Part shown: piece by piece, positions 1-8,447 of the stretch
Layout: every line of letters begins with the position of its first letter
How positions within the stretch are numbered: the first letter of the stretch is position 1
Assembly (NCBI RefSeq): GCF_014873535.1
Contig: NZ_JADBEF010000001.1
Location: forward strand, 868,001 to 932,000
Source: Nonomuraea africana
GTDB lineage: Bacteria; Actinomycetota; Actinomycetes; Streptosporangiales; Streptosporangiaceae
DNA: 64,000 bases
Direction of reading: 5' to 3'
Program-made: the position numbers and the translations under genes
Notes under the pieces: model-generated
Told to the model about the DNA's origin: nothing
Seen by the model: only the letters and a program-made list of their open reading frames with translations
Databases searched by the model: none

Positions 1-630
1 CGCGAGGGCGTCGAGGTCGTGCAGTTCTACACCCACCAGCGCCGCTCCCGCGTCAAGCAGCCGCTGCGCCGGCTGCGCGGCTTCGAGCGCGTGCGCCTGC
101 CGCCCGGCGGCAGCGCCCGCGTCACCTTCGAGCTCGACCGCGCCGACCTCGCCTTCTGGGACGTCACGAGGGGCCGCCTCGTCGTGGAGACGGCGCCCCA
201 CCTGCTGATGGTCGGCCGCTCGGCCCGCGACCTGCGCCTGTGCGCGCCCTTCGACGTCGAGGGCGAGCGCATCCCGCCCCGCGACCCGGGCGAGCTCAGG
301 GCGGTGGACCACGACGAGTACGACGCGATCGCCTTCACCGACGGCGACACCGTTCGCGGTACGGCGCCGGGAGCGTGGATCCGGTACAAGCAGGTGGCCT
401 TCGCCGGGCAGCGCTCCTGCCTGATCACCGCCGCCAGCACCGAGGGCGCGATGCTGACCCTCCGTCTCGGCGACCCGCTGTCGGGCCAGGTGCTGGCCAC
501 CGTCCCGGTGCCGGGTCCCGGCGGGCTCACCGAGACCCGCTGCGACCTTGCGGGTACGGCAGGCGTGCACGATCTTTATGTGGTGTTCGAGAATGAAGGG
601 GTCACTCTGAGCGGAATCCGGTTCGCATGA
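1..630 (+). CDS. GH3 beta-glucosidase, C-terminal part (5' end outside window)
   Basis: The reading frame is open from base 1, so the gene begins upstream. The first ~80 visible residues have the look of the fibronectin-III-like domain that closes GH3 beta-glucosidases (VVQFYTH start, then LRGFERV, LPPG and the AFWD-to-VVE stretch). Residues ~100-209 form a second beta-rich domain (WIRYKQV, LTLRLGD, GVHDLYVVF) resembling a CBM6-type carbohydrate-binding module. The GH3 catalytic domains are not in view. The enzyme family releases glucose from the non-reducing ends of beta-glucosides. Its stop overlaps the start of the downstream lacI-type gene by 4 bp (ATGA), so the two are probably translationally coupled and the repressor likely controls this sugar locus. 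Family assignment is firm; substrate is not known. Confidence 0.85.
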   Translation, partial: REGVEVVQFYTHQRRSRVKQPLRRLRGFERVRLPPGGSARVTFELDRADLAFWDVTRGRLVVETAPHLLMVGRSARDLRLCAPFDVEGERIPPRDPGELRAVDHDEYDAIAFTDGDTVRGTAPGAWIRYKQVAFAGQRSCLITAASTEGAMLTLRLGDPLSGQVLATVPVPGPGGLTETRCDLAGTAGVHDLYVVFENEGVTLSGIRFA

Positions 631-1625
631 CCAGCAGGGCAGTCACCATCGCCGAGGTCGCCAGGCACGCGGGCGTCGCGGTGAGCACCGTCTCCTACGT
701 GCTCAGCGGCAAGCGCGCCATCTCGGCGACCACCAGGGCGCGGGTGATGCGCAGCATCGGCGAGCTCGGCTACCACCCCAACGCGGGCGCCAGGGCACTG
801 GCCAGCAGGCGGTCCAACGTGATCGCGCTGGTGCTGCCGCTGCGCGCGGGCATGCACCTGCCGGTGCTGATGCAGTTCGCCAGCTCGGTGGTGGCCATGG
901 CCCGCAGGCACGACCACGACGTGCTGCTCATGACCGCCGACGAGGGCCCCGACGGGCTGCGCAGGGTCGCGGCCAGCTCGATGGTCGACGGCATGGTGCT
1001 CATGGACGTCGAGCTCGACGATCCGCGCGTGCCGCTGCTGCGCGAGCTGGACGAACCCAGCGTGTTGATCGGCTTTCCGGCCGACCCCTCCGGCCTGACC
1101 TGCGTCGACCTCGACTTCGCCAGGGCGGGCGCGCTCTGCGTGGAGCACCTGGCCTCGCTCGGGCATCGCCGGCTGGCCCTGCTCGGCGCCCCCTCGGTGG
1201 TCTACGAGCGCGGAACCGGGTATGCCCGCCGTACCAGGGAGGGGTTCGTCGCGGCCGCGGGCGAGGCGGGCGTGGCGCTGCCGTGCGAGGAGACCTTCGA
1301 CGAGGTGGCCTCGACCGTCAAGGACCTGTTCGCGCGGCTGCCCGACCTCACCGGCCTGGTCGTTCACAACGAGGCGGCCGTCGGCCACGTCCTGGGCGCG
1401 CTGCGGCTGCTCGGCAAGCGGGTGCCGGACGAGGTGTCCGTGGTCGCGATCTGTCCCGACGACGTCGCCGAGCGCGCCAGTCCGCCGCTGACCTCGGTGC
1501 TGATCCCCGCCGAGGACGTCGGCAACCGGGCGGTCGAGCTGCTCATGGCCAAGCTCGACGGCCGCCCGGTCCCCGACGCCACGCTCCTCGAACCGCGGCT
1601 GGCGATCAGGGCGAGCACCCGCTAG
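627..1625 (+). CDS. LacI-family transcriptional regulator
   Basis: A 332-residue protein of usual LacI length. Residues ~6-55 are the LacI helix-turn-helix plus hinge (TIAEVARHAGVAVSTVSYVLSG, then LGYHPNAGARALAS). The rest is a periplasmic-binding-protein-like sugar-sensing domain. The start ATG overlaps the stop of the GH3 gene (ATGA at 627-630), pointing to an operon and to control of beta-glucoside use. The final bases overlap tail to tail with the azoreductase gene on the other strand (1622-1625). Family members bind short palindromes with a central CG; a site of that kind lies far away at 41617-41632 in front of another GH3 gene, but a link between the two is only a guess. Confidence 0.92.
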   Translation: MTSRAVTIAEVARHAGVAVSTVSYVLSGKRAISATTRARVMRSIGELGYHPNAGARALASRRSNVIALVLPLRAGMHLPVLMQFASSVVAMARRHDHDVLLMTADEGPDGLRRVAASSMVDGMVLMDVELDDPRVPLLRELDEPSVLIGFPADPSGLTCVDLDFARAGALCVEHLASLGHRRLALLGAPSVVYERGTGYARRTREGFVAAAGEAGVALPCEETFDEVASTVKDLFARLPDLTGLVVHNEAAVGHVLGALRLLGKRVPDEVSVVAICPDDVAERASPPLTSVLIPAEDVGNRAVELLMAKLDGRPVPDATLLEPRLAIRASTR

Positions 1626-2263
1626 ACGAGCGACCTCGCGCTGATCCGGCGCGCGTGCTCGCGGGCGGCCACGTGCGCGGCGGCCTGCGAGGCGGCGGCG
1701 GCCTCACGCAGCGGCGCCATGGCGGGCGTCGTCTCGGCCAGCGTCAGCTCGGCGGTGACCACGGTCAGGTCCAGGCCGAACACCGAGGTGAGGATCCTGC
1801 GCAGGTACGGATCGGCGAAGTCCCAGCCCTCCCTGGGGGTGCCGGGCCCGTACGCGCCGCCGCGCACGCTGATGAGCGTCGCGGGCCTGCCGGCGATCGG
1901 GCTGTCGTCGGGGCTCATGCCTATGGTGCGCCCGGGGATCAGGACGTGGTCGAGCCACGCCTTGAACGTAGAAGGCGCGCCGAAGTTGTACATCGGCACG
2001 GCGAACAGGTACGCCTCCGCCTCCAGCAGCTCCTTCACCAGCGCCTCCTGCAGGAAGGCCGCGGTCGCCTGCTCCGCGTCGTGCTCCTGCGCGGGGGCGT
2101 ACCTGGCGCTGATCCCGGCCGCCATGAGGTGCGGGACCGGCCGCGCGCCCAGGTCGCGGTAGACGACCTCGCCGTCCCACGCCTCCCTGAACGACCTGGC
2201 CACCTCTCTGGAGACCGATCCGTCGTGGACGGCGGAGGCGTCGATGTGCAGCAGTCGGGGCAT
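1622..2263 (-). CDS. azoR: FMN-dependent NADH-azoreductase (AzoR family)
   Basis: A 213-residue flavodoxin-fold quinone/azo reductase, close to the ~200 residues of E. coli AzoR. The N-terminus (LLHIDASAV, then SREVARSF) gives the phosphate-binding loop for FMN, and PMYNFGAPSTFKAWLDH with VSVRGG-like ISVRGGAYGPG are family signatures around the flavin. The enzyme reduces quinones and azo dyes with NADH in the cytoplasm. It is divergent from a MarR-type regulator 90 bp away, with a palindrome between them, so it is probably repressed by that protein and induced by electrophiles. It converges with and overlaps the LacI gene by 4 bp. Confidence 0.9.
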   Translation of the reverse strand: MPRLLHIDASAVHDGSVSREVARSFREAWDGEVVYRDLGARPVPHLMAAGISARYAPAQEHDAEQATAAFLQEALVKELLEAEAYLFAVPMYNFGAPSTFKAWLDHVLIPGRTIGMSPDDSPIAGRPATLISVRGGAYGPGTPREGWDFADPYLRRILTSVFGLDLTVVTAELTLAETTPAMAPLREAAAASQAAAHVAAREHARRISARSLV

Positions 2264-2294
2264 GGGTGAGTCCTTCCATCGGCTAGCGAGATAA

Positions 2295-2307
2295 TCTGTT
2301 CAACAGA
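2295..2307. promoter_or_regulatory. Palindromic operator candidate between azoR and marR
   Basis: Perfect 6-bp arms (TCTGTT / AACAGA) around a single C, in the 90-bp divergent intergenic region. Its size and place fit a MarR dimer site controlling azoR and the regulator itself. A likely -10 box (TAGACT, 2341-2346) for marR lies 34 bp further on. Confidence 0.55.
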
Positions 2308-2353
2308 CTGTCTTCTCACCAGCCTATCTGTCAAGCGGAGTAGACTTGATCCC

Positions 2354-2854
2354 ATGACGACAGAGCTGGAGCTGCCCGCCGGACTCGACGAGACCCTCGG
2401 CTGGCTCCTCGCCCAGGTCTTCCATGGCCACATGTCCGCCTCGCAGCGGGCGCTCGAGGGCTTTCCCGGCTCCCAGCGCGGCTACATGGTCGTCAACGCG
2501 GCGGTGAACGGCTGCGCCCGCAACCAGATCGACATGGCCAAGCAGTTGCGCCTCGACCGCACCGTGATGGTCTACCTGGTCGACGAGCTGGTGGAGGCGG
2601 GGCTGGTCGAGCGGGTGCCCGACCCGGGCGACCGGCGCAGCAAGATGATCGTGGCCACCGACAAGGGCAGGGCCCGCCTGGAGGAGGCCACGGCCGTCCT
2701 GTGCCGCGTCGACGACCACGTGCTGGCCCCGCTGGAGCCGGGCGAGCGCGCCGCCCTGCGCGAGATGCTCCAGCGCGTCGCCGCTCACTACCTGGCCACG
2801 GGCGGCGACTACTCCGCGGCCTGCGCTACCGCGGCAGCCGCTACCGACAAATAG
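2354..2854 (+). CDS. MarR-family transcriptional regulator
   Basis: A 166-residue winged-helix protein. The central part (QIDMAKQLRLDRTVMVYLVDELVEAGLVERVPDPGDRRSKMIVATDKGRARLEEA) carries the MarR recognition helix, the wing with the DRRSK motif and the following linker helix. It is expected to act as a dimeric repressor sensing phenolic or oxidising compounds. It is divergent from azoR with a palindrome between, so azoR is its probable target. A TAGACT box ends 7 nt before the ATG and there is no Shine-Dalgarno sequence, suggesting a leaderless transcript. The downstream EamA transporter gene follows after 50 bp on the same strand and may be co-regulated. Confidence 0.9.
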   Translation: MTTELELPAGLDETLGWLLAQVFHGHMSASQRALEGFPGSQRGYMVVNAAVNGCARNQIDMAKQLRLDRTVMVYLVDELVEAGLVERVPDPGDRRSKMIVATDKGRARLEEATAVLCRVDDHVLAPLEPGERAALREMLQRVAAHYLATGGDYSAACATAAAATDK

Positions 2855-2867
2855 GGATATTTCCCTA
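2852..2867. terminator. Small inverted repeat at the marR stop codon
   Basis: TAGGGA and TCCCTA arms separated by TATT, beginning at the TAG stop of marR. The stem is only 6 bp, so it could be a weak terminator or an operator for the next gene. Confidence 0.3.
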
Positions 2868-2904
2868 CGGCTGCGGCCGGGCTCACGACTACGCTCATGT
2901 CCTC

Positions 2905-3966
2905 ATGACGAGCACCTCCCTGGGCCGCTGGCTGCCCGCCTATCTGCTGCTGGCCCTCATCTGGGGCAACAGCTTCTTCTTCATCAAGGTCGCCGTGGGC
3001 ACCCTCCACCCGCTCCAGGTCTCCTTCGGCCGCATGGCGATCGGCGCCGCGACCCTGCTGGTCGCCCTGGCGCTCACCCGCAGGGCGCTGCCCCGCGACC
3101 CGCGCCTGTGGGGCCACTTCCAGGTGGCCTCCGTGGTGCTCACCACCGTGCCCTTCACCCTTTTCGCGTACGGCGAGCAGTACGTCTCCTCGGTCGTGGC
3201 CGCCATCTGGAACGCCACGACCCCGCTGTGCACGCTCGCCTTCACGCTCCTGCTGCGCGCCGAGAAGCCGAGCGCGGGCAGGATGGCGGGGCTCGGACTG
3301 GGATTCGCGGGCGTGATGGTGGTGCTCGGGGTGTGGCAGCCGCTGAGCGGCGGCGCGCTCGGCGGCAGCCTGGCCTGCTTCGGGGCGGCGCTCTGCTACG
3401 GCGTGGGCGGCTCCTACCTGGGCCGTTTCATCACCGGGCGCCGTTCGGAGCCGCCGGTGGTGCTCGCGGCGGGCCAGCTGCTGAGCGGCGCGCTGCAGCT
3501 GGCGTTGATCACGCCGCTGGCGGGAGTGGCGCTGGTCGACCTGTCCGCGCCGGCCGCGGTGTGGTGGAGCATGCTGGCCCTGGGCGGGCTCGGCACCGGT
3601 GTCGCCTACCTGCTGCTGTACGGGGTCCAGGCGCGCGCGGGGGTGACGACGACCTCGACGGTGACGTACCTGCTGCCGGTCTTCGCGGTGGTGTCGGGCG
3701 TGCTGGTGCTGGGGGAGAGCCTGGCGTGGAACCAGCCCGTGGGGGCGGCGGTGATCCTCGTCGCGATCGCCATGACCCAGGGCCTCCTGACCCGCCGCCG
3801 CGCTCCCGCACCCCCACAGCCCATGGAGCCGGGACCCGCATCCCGTGAGTCCATGGAGCCGCGACCGGCATCCCCGGAACCCGTGGAGCTGGGATCCGTG
3901 AACTCGGAGACCTTGACCCCAGAGACCTCCGTTCCCGGGCCGGCGATCAGGCGAGCCGAGGTCTGA
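2905..3966 (+). CDS. EamA/DMT-superfamily drug/metabolite exporter with repeat tail
   Basis: A 353-residue inner-membrane protein with two EamA halves and about ten hydrophobic helices (WLPAYLLLALIWGNSFFFIKVAV at the start; FGRMAIGAATLL; a second half from FGAALCYGVGGSYLG). EamA proteins export small metabolites or drugs; the substrate cannot be told from sequence. The ATG at 2905 fits the family N-terminus; an in-frame extension further upstream overlaps marR and is discarded. TACGCT at 2890-2895 leaves 9 nt to the ATG with no Shine-Dalgarno, so the mRNA may be leaderless. The cytoplasmic C-tail (from ~residue 300) contains three 10-residue repeats of the form x-M/V-E-P-x-P-A-S-x-E, encoded by exact 30-bp periods. 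Confidence 0.85.
   Translation: MTSTSLGRWLPAYLLLALIWGNSFFFIKVAVGTLHPLQVSFGRMAIGAATLLVALALTRRALPRDPRLWGHFQVASVVLTTVPFTLFAYGEQYVSSVVAAIWNATTPLCTLAFTLLLRAEKPSAGRMAGLGLGFAGVMVVLGVWQPLSGGALGGSLACFGAALCYGVGGSYLGRFITGRRSEPPVVLAAGQLLSGALQLALITPLAGVALVDLSAPAAVWWSMLALGGLGTGVAYLLLYGVQARAGVTTTSTVTYLLPVFAVVSGVLVLGESLAWNQPVGAAVILVAIAMTQGLLTRRRAPAPPQPMEPGPASRESMEPRPASPEPVELGSVNSETLTPETSVPGPAIRRAEV
3821..3910 (+). repeat. 30-bp tandem repeat (3 units) inside the EamA gene
   Basis: Units start at 3821, 3851 and 3881 with CCATGGAGCC, CCATGGAGCC and CCGTGGAGCT. The period is exactly 30 bp, so the frame is kept and the protein gains Pro/Glu/Ser-rich decapeptides. Confidence 0.8.
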
Positions 3967-3990
3967 GCGGTCTCGCCTGGTGCCGGGCGG

Positions 3991-4806
3991 TCACTCGGCG
4001 GGGTCGGCCGGCTTCCTGGCGGACCGGCCGCGTCCGCTCCGCGCGGCGCTCGCCGTCTTCTTGCCCGCCACCAGCGTGTCCCCGGGCAGCTCGTCGGCCA
4101 CGGTGCGCGGCAGGTGATGCGGCGCGGTGTCGTCACCTGGCCCCGCCTCCTCGCGCGCGCCCGGATCCGGCGAACCCGCGTCGGTCTCGCCTGATCCACG
4201 GGAATCCGCGACAGGGCGGTCCATGACCGGGAGGCTCGGGTCAGGGGAGCCGGAGTCAGGGGAGCCGGAGTCAGGGGGAACGGCGTCTCTGCGGGCACCG
4301 AGCTCCCGGACGGCGTCGGGGTCGCGGAGGGCGGCGATGACGTCGTCGGCCTCGTTCTCGGCGGCGAACTCGTCGGCCGCCTCGGCCTCCCTGCGCCTGA
4401 TCACCACCATGTGGTCGACGGAGACGCGCCCGGCCCCCGTCACCGCCAGCAGCACCGAGGCCGCGCCCAGCGCCACGATGAGGTTGGTGTCGATCGGGTT
4501 CAGCGGCCTGGCGACGAAGAAGACGGCCAGCGTCTCGGCGAACAGCACCAGGCCGAGCATCGGCGTGAACAGCCCGGCGACGAGCAGCGCCCCGCCGATC
4601 AGCTCGGTGAGCATGGTGACCGCCGCCCACGCCCCCGGAGCGGGAGCGCCCTGCGCGGCGAACTGCGTGCCGGTGGCGGTGAGCCCGACCTCGAGCTTGT
4701 GCCAGCCGTTGGCGAAGAAGAGCCCGCCGACCCCGATCCTGGCGGCGAGCGTGGCGAGATCGTGGAGAGTCCGTCTCACGGTAGTTCTGTGACCTGATCG
4801 GGTCAT
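3991..4806 (-). CDS. DoxX-family membrane protein
   Basis: 271 residues. Residues ~10-150 form the four-helix DoxX domain (LAARIGVGGLFFANGWHKL; ELIGGALLVAGLFTPMLGLVLF; ETLAVFFVARPLNP; NLIVALGAASVLLAV). DoxX proteins are small membrane proteins often linked to redox or thiol stress; the exact role here is unknown. The C-terminal ~120 residues are disordered, with SGSPD repeats (15-bp DNA repeats at 4241-4270) and a basic Lys/Arg end. The ATG at 4806 is chosen because GAGG lies 6 nt before it. It follows the MFS gene by 8 nt on the same strand, so the two are probably one operon. Confidence 0.82.
   Translation of the reverse strand: MTRSGHRTTVRRTLHDLATLAARIGVGGLFFANGWHKLEVGLTATGTQFAAQGAPAPGAWAAVTMLTELIGGALLVAGLFTPMLGLVLFAETLAVFFVARPLNPIDTNLIVALGAASVLLAVTGAGRVSVDHMVVIRRREAEAADEFAAENEADDVIAALRDPDAVRELGARRDAVPPDSGSPDSGSPDPSLPVMDRPVADSRGSGETDAGSPDPGAREEAGPGDDTAPHHLPRTVADELPGDTLVAGKKTASAARSGRGRSARKPADPAE
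4241..4270. repeat. 15-bp perfect tandem repeat inside the doxX-like gene
   Basis: TCAGGGGAGCCGGAG is repeated exactly at 4241-4255 and 4256-4270, with a third diverged copy from 4271. It encodes the SGSPD pentapeptide run of the C-tail. Confidence 0.85.
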
Positions 4807-4814
4807 TTGAAACC

Positions 4815-6335
4815 TCAGTCGCGTCGGATGAGCAGGGCCACCGCGGCCGCGGTGAGGGCGAGCAGCACGACGCTGACGAGGATCGTCGTGTGCAGCGCGT
4901 GGACGAACGCCCACCGCGCCGCGCCCAGCAGCGCGCCGCCTGCCGGGCCGCCCACCTTGTCCGCGACGTGGGCCGCCGCCGCCAGCGACTGTCTGGCCTG
5001 GTCCATCGCGGGAGCGGGAACTCCCTGGACGGCCGGCACGCCAGGCGCGTAGACGACTGCGGTGATCGTGCCGAGCACCGCGACCCCGAGCCCCGCGCCG
5101 AGCTCGTAGGCGGTCTCCTCGATGGCCGCCGCGCCGCCCGCCCTGGACTCGGGCGCGGCCGACATGATCGTGTCGGAGGCGGCCAGCAGCGCCACCTGCA
5201 ACCCGAACCCGATGCCGACGAAGCAGACCGCGAGCATGACAGGGTGCGCCTCGACCCCCCACGACAGGGTGGGCATGAGCGAGACCGCCACCAGCGCGAG
5301 CCCGCCGCTCATCGTGGCCCGCATGCCGATCCTGCGCAGCACGCTCGCCGCCGCGAGCCCGCCGGCGATTGCCGACAGCACCAGCGGCAGCATCCTGAGC
5401 GCGGCGCGCAGGGGGGTGTCGCCGAGGACGAGCTGGAGGTACTGGGCGAGCATGAGTTGCAGCCCGACGAGGGAGAAGACGCCGAACAGCACGCCCGCTA
5501 CCCCGGTGGCGAACGCCCTGTCGGCGAACAGCCCGACGTCGAGCAGGGGGTGCGGCAGGCGGCGCTGCCGCCGTACGAACCAGAAGAGCAGGCCGGCGCC
5601 CGCGAGGAGCACCGCCAGCGCGCCGGGGTGCCCGGTGCCCGCCTCTTTCAGCCCGAAGGCCACGGCCAGGATGCCGAAGACCGACAGCGCCGCGCTGGGG
5701 ACGTCCCACGGCCGGCCCGTGAGCCTGCGCGACTCGGGCAGCAGGCGGACGGCCGCGGGCAACAGCACGAGCAGGATGGGCACGTTGATCAGGAAGACCG
5801 CGCCCCACCAGAGATGCTGGACGAACAGCCCGCCGATGAGCGGGCCGACCGCGGCGCCGGCCGCGGCGACCGCGCTCCACACGCCCAGCGCGATCGCGCG
5901 CTCGCGGCGGTCGGTGAAGACCTGACGGATGATGGAGAGCGTGGCCGGCATGATCATGGCGCCGCCCACGCCGAGCAGTCCTCTGGCGATGATCAGAGTC
6001 AGCGGCGTGGGCGCGAAGGCGGCTCCCGCGGAGGCGAGGCCGAACACCACGTAGCCCCACAGGACCAGGCGTTTTCGCCCGTAACGGTCGCCCAGCGTGC
6101 CGAACATGATCAATAGTGGCGCCACGATCAGCGAGTAGGCGTCTATGATCCAGAGCAGCTCGACGGAGGAGGGTTCGAGCGCCGCCGTCAACGCGGGGAC
6201 GGCGATGTGCAGGACCGTGGCGTCGACGGTGATGAGCAGCAGGCTCAGGCACAGCAGAACCAGGACCGACCACCGGTTGGCCTGCCGCTGTCCCGTGACC
6301 CGCGACGACCGCGGCGCGCTCTGCAGGATCGTCAT
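4815..6335 (-). CDS. MFS transporter, DHA2 (EmrB/QacA-like) family
   Basis: 506 residues and about 14 hydrophobic segments, the size of DHA2 drug:proton antiporters. Visible signatures are the first-helix motif VDATVLHIAVPAL, the loop 2-3 motif GDRYGRKR, and the antiporter motif C region GAAVGPLIGG. It is expected to export cationic or lipophilic drugs across the cytoplasmic membrane using the proton gradient. The start ATG at 6335 precedes a basic N-terminus. The gene lies 8 nt before the DoxX gene. An 8-bp inverted repeat just upstream (6342-6369) suggests control by a TetR- or MarR-type repressor that is not encoded beside it. Confidence 0.9.
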   Translation of the reverse strand: MTILQSAPRSSRVTGQRQANRWSVLVLLCLSLLLITVDATVLHIAVPALTAALEPSSVELLWIIDAYSLIVAPLLIMFGTLGDRYGRKRLVLWGYVVFGLASAGAAFAPTPLTLIIARGLLGVGGAMIMPATLSIIRQVFTDRRERAIALGVWSAVAAAGAAVGPLIGGLFVQHLWWGAVFLINVPILLVLLPAAVRLLPESRRLTGRPWDVPSAALSVFGILAVAFGLKEAGTGHPGALAVLLAGAGLLFWFVRRQRRLPHPLLDVGLFADRAFATGVAGVLFGVFSLVGLQLMLAQYLQLVLGDTPLRAALRMLPLVLSAIAGGLAAASVLRRIGMRATMSGGLALVAVSLMPTLSWGVEAHPVMLAVCFVGIGFGLQVALLAASDTIMSAAPESRAGGAAAIEETAYELGAGLGVAVLGTITAVVYAPGVPAVQGVPAPAMDQARQSLAAAAHVADKVGGPAGGALLGAARWAFVHALHTTILVSVVLLALTAAAVALLIRRD

Positions 6336-6341
6336 GCGGTG

Positions 6342-6369
6342 TCCATGACGGGTCTGGCTCGGTCATGGA
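6342..6369. promoter_or_regulatory. Inverted repeat upstream of the MFS gene
   Basis: TCCATGAC and GTCATGGA arms (8 bp, perfect) flank a 12-bp spacer, only 6 bp upstream of the MFS start codon. The placement suits a repressor operator for the MFS/doxX-like operon. Confidence 0.5.
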
Positions 6370-6486
6370 ACATGCGACGCAGCTTAGGCGATGTCCGGTA
6401 GGTGGCACACCTGTATCGACTGATCACATTCCGTGCCACAACCTCTCTAGCGAGATACAGCCATATGTCCTGATCTTTCGTATGGC

Positions 6487-8358
6487 GTGGGGCCACCGGA
6501 TCATGACGGTGTGGGGAGCGACGGCGAGGGTTCGGATTCCGCTGCCGAATGGTGCGCCGTCGCTCTCGACCACCTCGTGGCCGACCGCCCCGAGGCCGCC
6601 CTCACGGCGGCCCGGCGCGCGATCGCCCTCGATCAGGCGGGCGAGTGGGCCCACCGCCTGGCCAGCCTCGCATTCGAGCGCCTCGGCGGCGACGCGGAGT
6701 CCGTCCAGCAGGCCGTCCGCGAGGCCGAGCAGGCCGCCCGGCTCGCGCCGGGATCGTGGCAGGCGAGGCTGCGGCTCGGCGCCGTGCTCCGCCGCGTCCC
6801 TGGACGCTTCAGAGAGGCCGCCGCGCACATCGCCGCCGCGGGCAGGTTCGCCCCCGAGGAGGCGGGACCGCACGCGCTGGCCGGCGACCTGGCGCTCCTG
6901 CGCGGCGAGCACCGGCGGGCCGCGGCCGCCTACCTCGCCGCGCTGCACAGGGACGGCGCGCACGCGGGCGCGCGCGTCAACTACGGACTCACCCTGCTGT
7001 GCTGGGACCCGCCGCGCGCCCACCACGACCCGGCGTGGACGATCGACCCCCGCGAGACCGGCAGGGCCAGGCGCGCCCTGGAGGTCTGGTCGCGTCAGGC
7101 CAGGCTGCTGCCCGCCGCCGCCATCGCCGTGTCGGGCGCGCTGGTGGTCACCGGACCCCTTCCCGACGTGCCGCTCGGCCTGCCGGGGCTGATCGTGATC
7201 GTCCTGCTCGGCTCGCTCACCGTCAGGCAGGCCCGCAGGGTGCGCGTCTGGTCCGTCGTCCCCGTCATGCTCGGCCGCGACCGCTGGCTCGGGCTCTCGG
7301 TCGCGACGGCGGGCATCGCCTGTGCCGCCTACACCGCCGCCCTGTTCGTGCCCGTCGCCGATCCGCTGTGGGCGGGGCTGGCCGGGATCGTGCTGCTCAA
7401 CGCGCCCGCGCTGGCCGCGCTGCGCGTGCTGTCCGAGGCCTGGCGCGGCCACCCCGTGCGCGCCCTCGCGCAGCTGTCGATGGCGTACGGCGAGCGCACC
7501 GCCCGTCGCGACCTGAGCGTCACGCTCTGGATCGTGCTGGCCAGGGTCTGGTCGGTGCTGGTGGCGCTGGTGCTGACCGCACTGGTGGTACATCCGGCGG
7601 GCGGGCTGGCCGCGCTCGTCGTGCCGTACCTGCTGGCCAGGGTGCGCGTCAGGGGAGGGCTCGCGGGACTCGGCGCGGTGCGCGCCGACCGGTGGCTGGC
7701 CGCGGCCGTGGCGCTGACCTGTACGGCCGCGCTGGCCTGCGCCGTCGCAGCGGCGGCGAGCGGGGCCGCCGCGCTCGCGTCGGGCGGCGCCTGGCCGGGC
7801 CCGGCGGCGTCAGGCCCGGCGGCGTCAGGCGTGGCGGCGGCCGCGGTGACGCCGAGCGGTGAGCGGGTGGCCGCGTGGGCGTGGCGGGTGGCGCTGGGCG
7901 GCAGCGCCGCGGTGGTCGTCGTCTTCCTGCTGCGCGCGGTCAGGGCCTGGTGGCGCGGCGCGCCGGGTCCCTGGCGGGCCTCTCTGATCATGGCCGAGCC
8001 GGCGATGGAGGGCGCGGACCCGCCGGTGACCCTCACCCCCGAGGTACGGCAGGCCCTCACCTTCTCCAGGGACGTCGTGCTGGCCTGCGCGGGCGCCCTC
8101 GGCCCCATGGCCCTGGCCGTGGGCGCGGTCACCTCGATCAGCGCCTCGGGCGAGCTGCGCCTGATCGCGGGGGAGGAGGCGTGGGAGGCGGCCGAGCGCG
8201 ACCCCCGCGTCGCCGTCTTCGCCTCCGGCCGGCCGCATCCCCGCCTCTGGGTCGAAGTGCGCGGCGTCGCCCTGGCCGACCCCGACTCAGACGTGCTGCG
8301 CGTGACGCCCAAGCAGGTCGTCGTCGGGGAGTACCCGGGACGGCACCAGCGCCGGTAA
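6487..8358 (+). CDS. TPR-containing multi-pass membrane protein of unknown function
   Basis: A 623-residue protein not recognised as a named family. Residues ~15-180 are Ala-rich helix pairs with TPR-like spacing (ALTAARRAIALD, AVREAEQAARLAPGSWQARLRLGAVL, AAYLAALHRDGAHAGARVNYG). Residues ~205-490 hold about seven membrane helices, and the last ~100 residues look soluble. A 15-bp direct repeat at 7798-7827 encodes GPAAS twice in an Ala/Gly linker. The start is uncertain: GTG at 6487 or 6511, neither with a clear Shine-Dalgarno. It lies 89 bp upstream of the double AAA+ ATPase gene on the same strand, and the pair may work together at the membrane. Confidence 0.7.
   Translation: MGPPDHDGVGSDGEGSDSAAEWCAVALDHLVADRPEAALTAARRAIALDQAGEWAHRLASLAFERLGGDAESVQQAVREAEQAARLAPGSWQARLRLGAVLRRVPGRFREAAAHIAAAGRFAPEEAGPHALAGDLALLRGEHRRAAAAYLAALHRDGAHAGARVNYGLTLLCWDPPRAHHDPAWTIDPRETGRARRALEVWSRQARLLPAAAIAVSGALVVTGPLPDVPLGLPGLIVIVLLGSLTVRQARRVRVWSVVPVMLGRDRWLGLSVATAGIACAAYTAALFVPVADPLWAGLAGIVLLNAPALAALRVLSEAWRGHPVRALAQLSMAYGERTARRDLSVTLWIVLARVWSVLVALVLTALVVHPAGGLAALVVPYLLARVRVRGGLAGLGAVRADRWLAAAVALTCTAALACAVAAAASGAAALASGGAWPGPAASGPAASGVAAAAVTPSGERVAAWAWRVALGGSAAVVVVFLLRAVRAWWRGAPGPWRASLIMAEPAMEGADPPVTLTPEVRQALTFSRDVVLACAGALGPMALAVGAVTSISASGELRLIAGEEAWEAAERDPRVAVFASGRPHPRLWVEVRGVALADPDSDVLRVTPKQVVVGEYPGRHQRR
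7798..7827. repeat. 15-bp direct repeat inside the TPR membrane protein gene
   Basis: GGCCCGGCGGCGTCA occurs twice back to back (7798-7812 and 7813-7827), with a third diverged copy following. It keeps the frame and encodes GPAAS twice. Confidence 0.75.
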
Positions 8359-8447
8359 TGCCCTGTCCAATCGCGGTTTTCGCGCGCGCCGCATAGCGTG
8401 TGGCCCGCGCCCGTACGGTATAACCGGGGTCGGACCGGGGAGGCGTG

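Noticed and set aside
3991..6408. 805-residue minus-strand open frame covering both DoxX and MFS genes
   Set aside because: Only the part from 4806 down is the DoxX protein; the rest is an out-of-frame shadow of the MFS gene, which has a clear family match.
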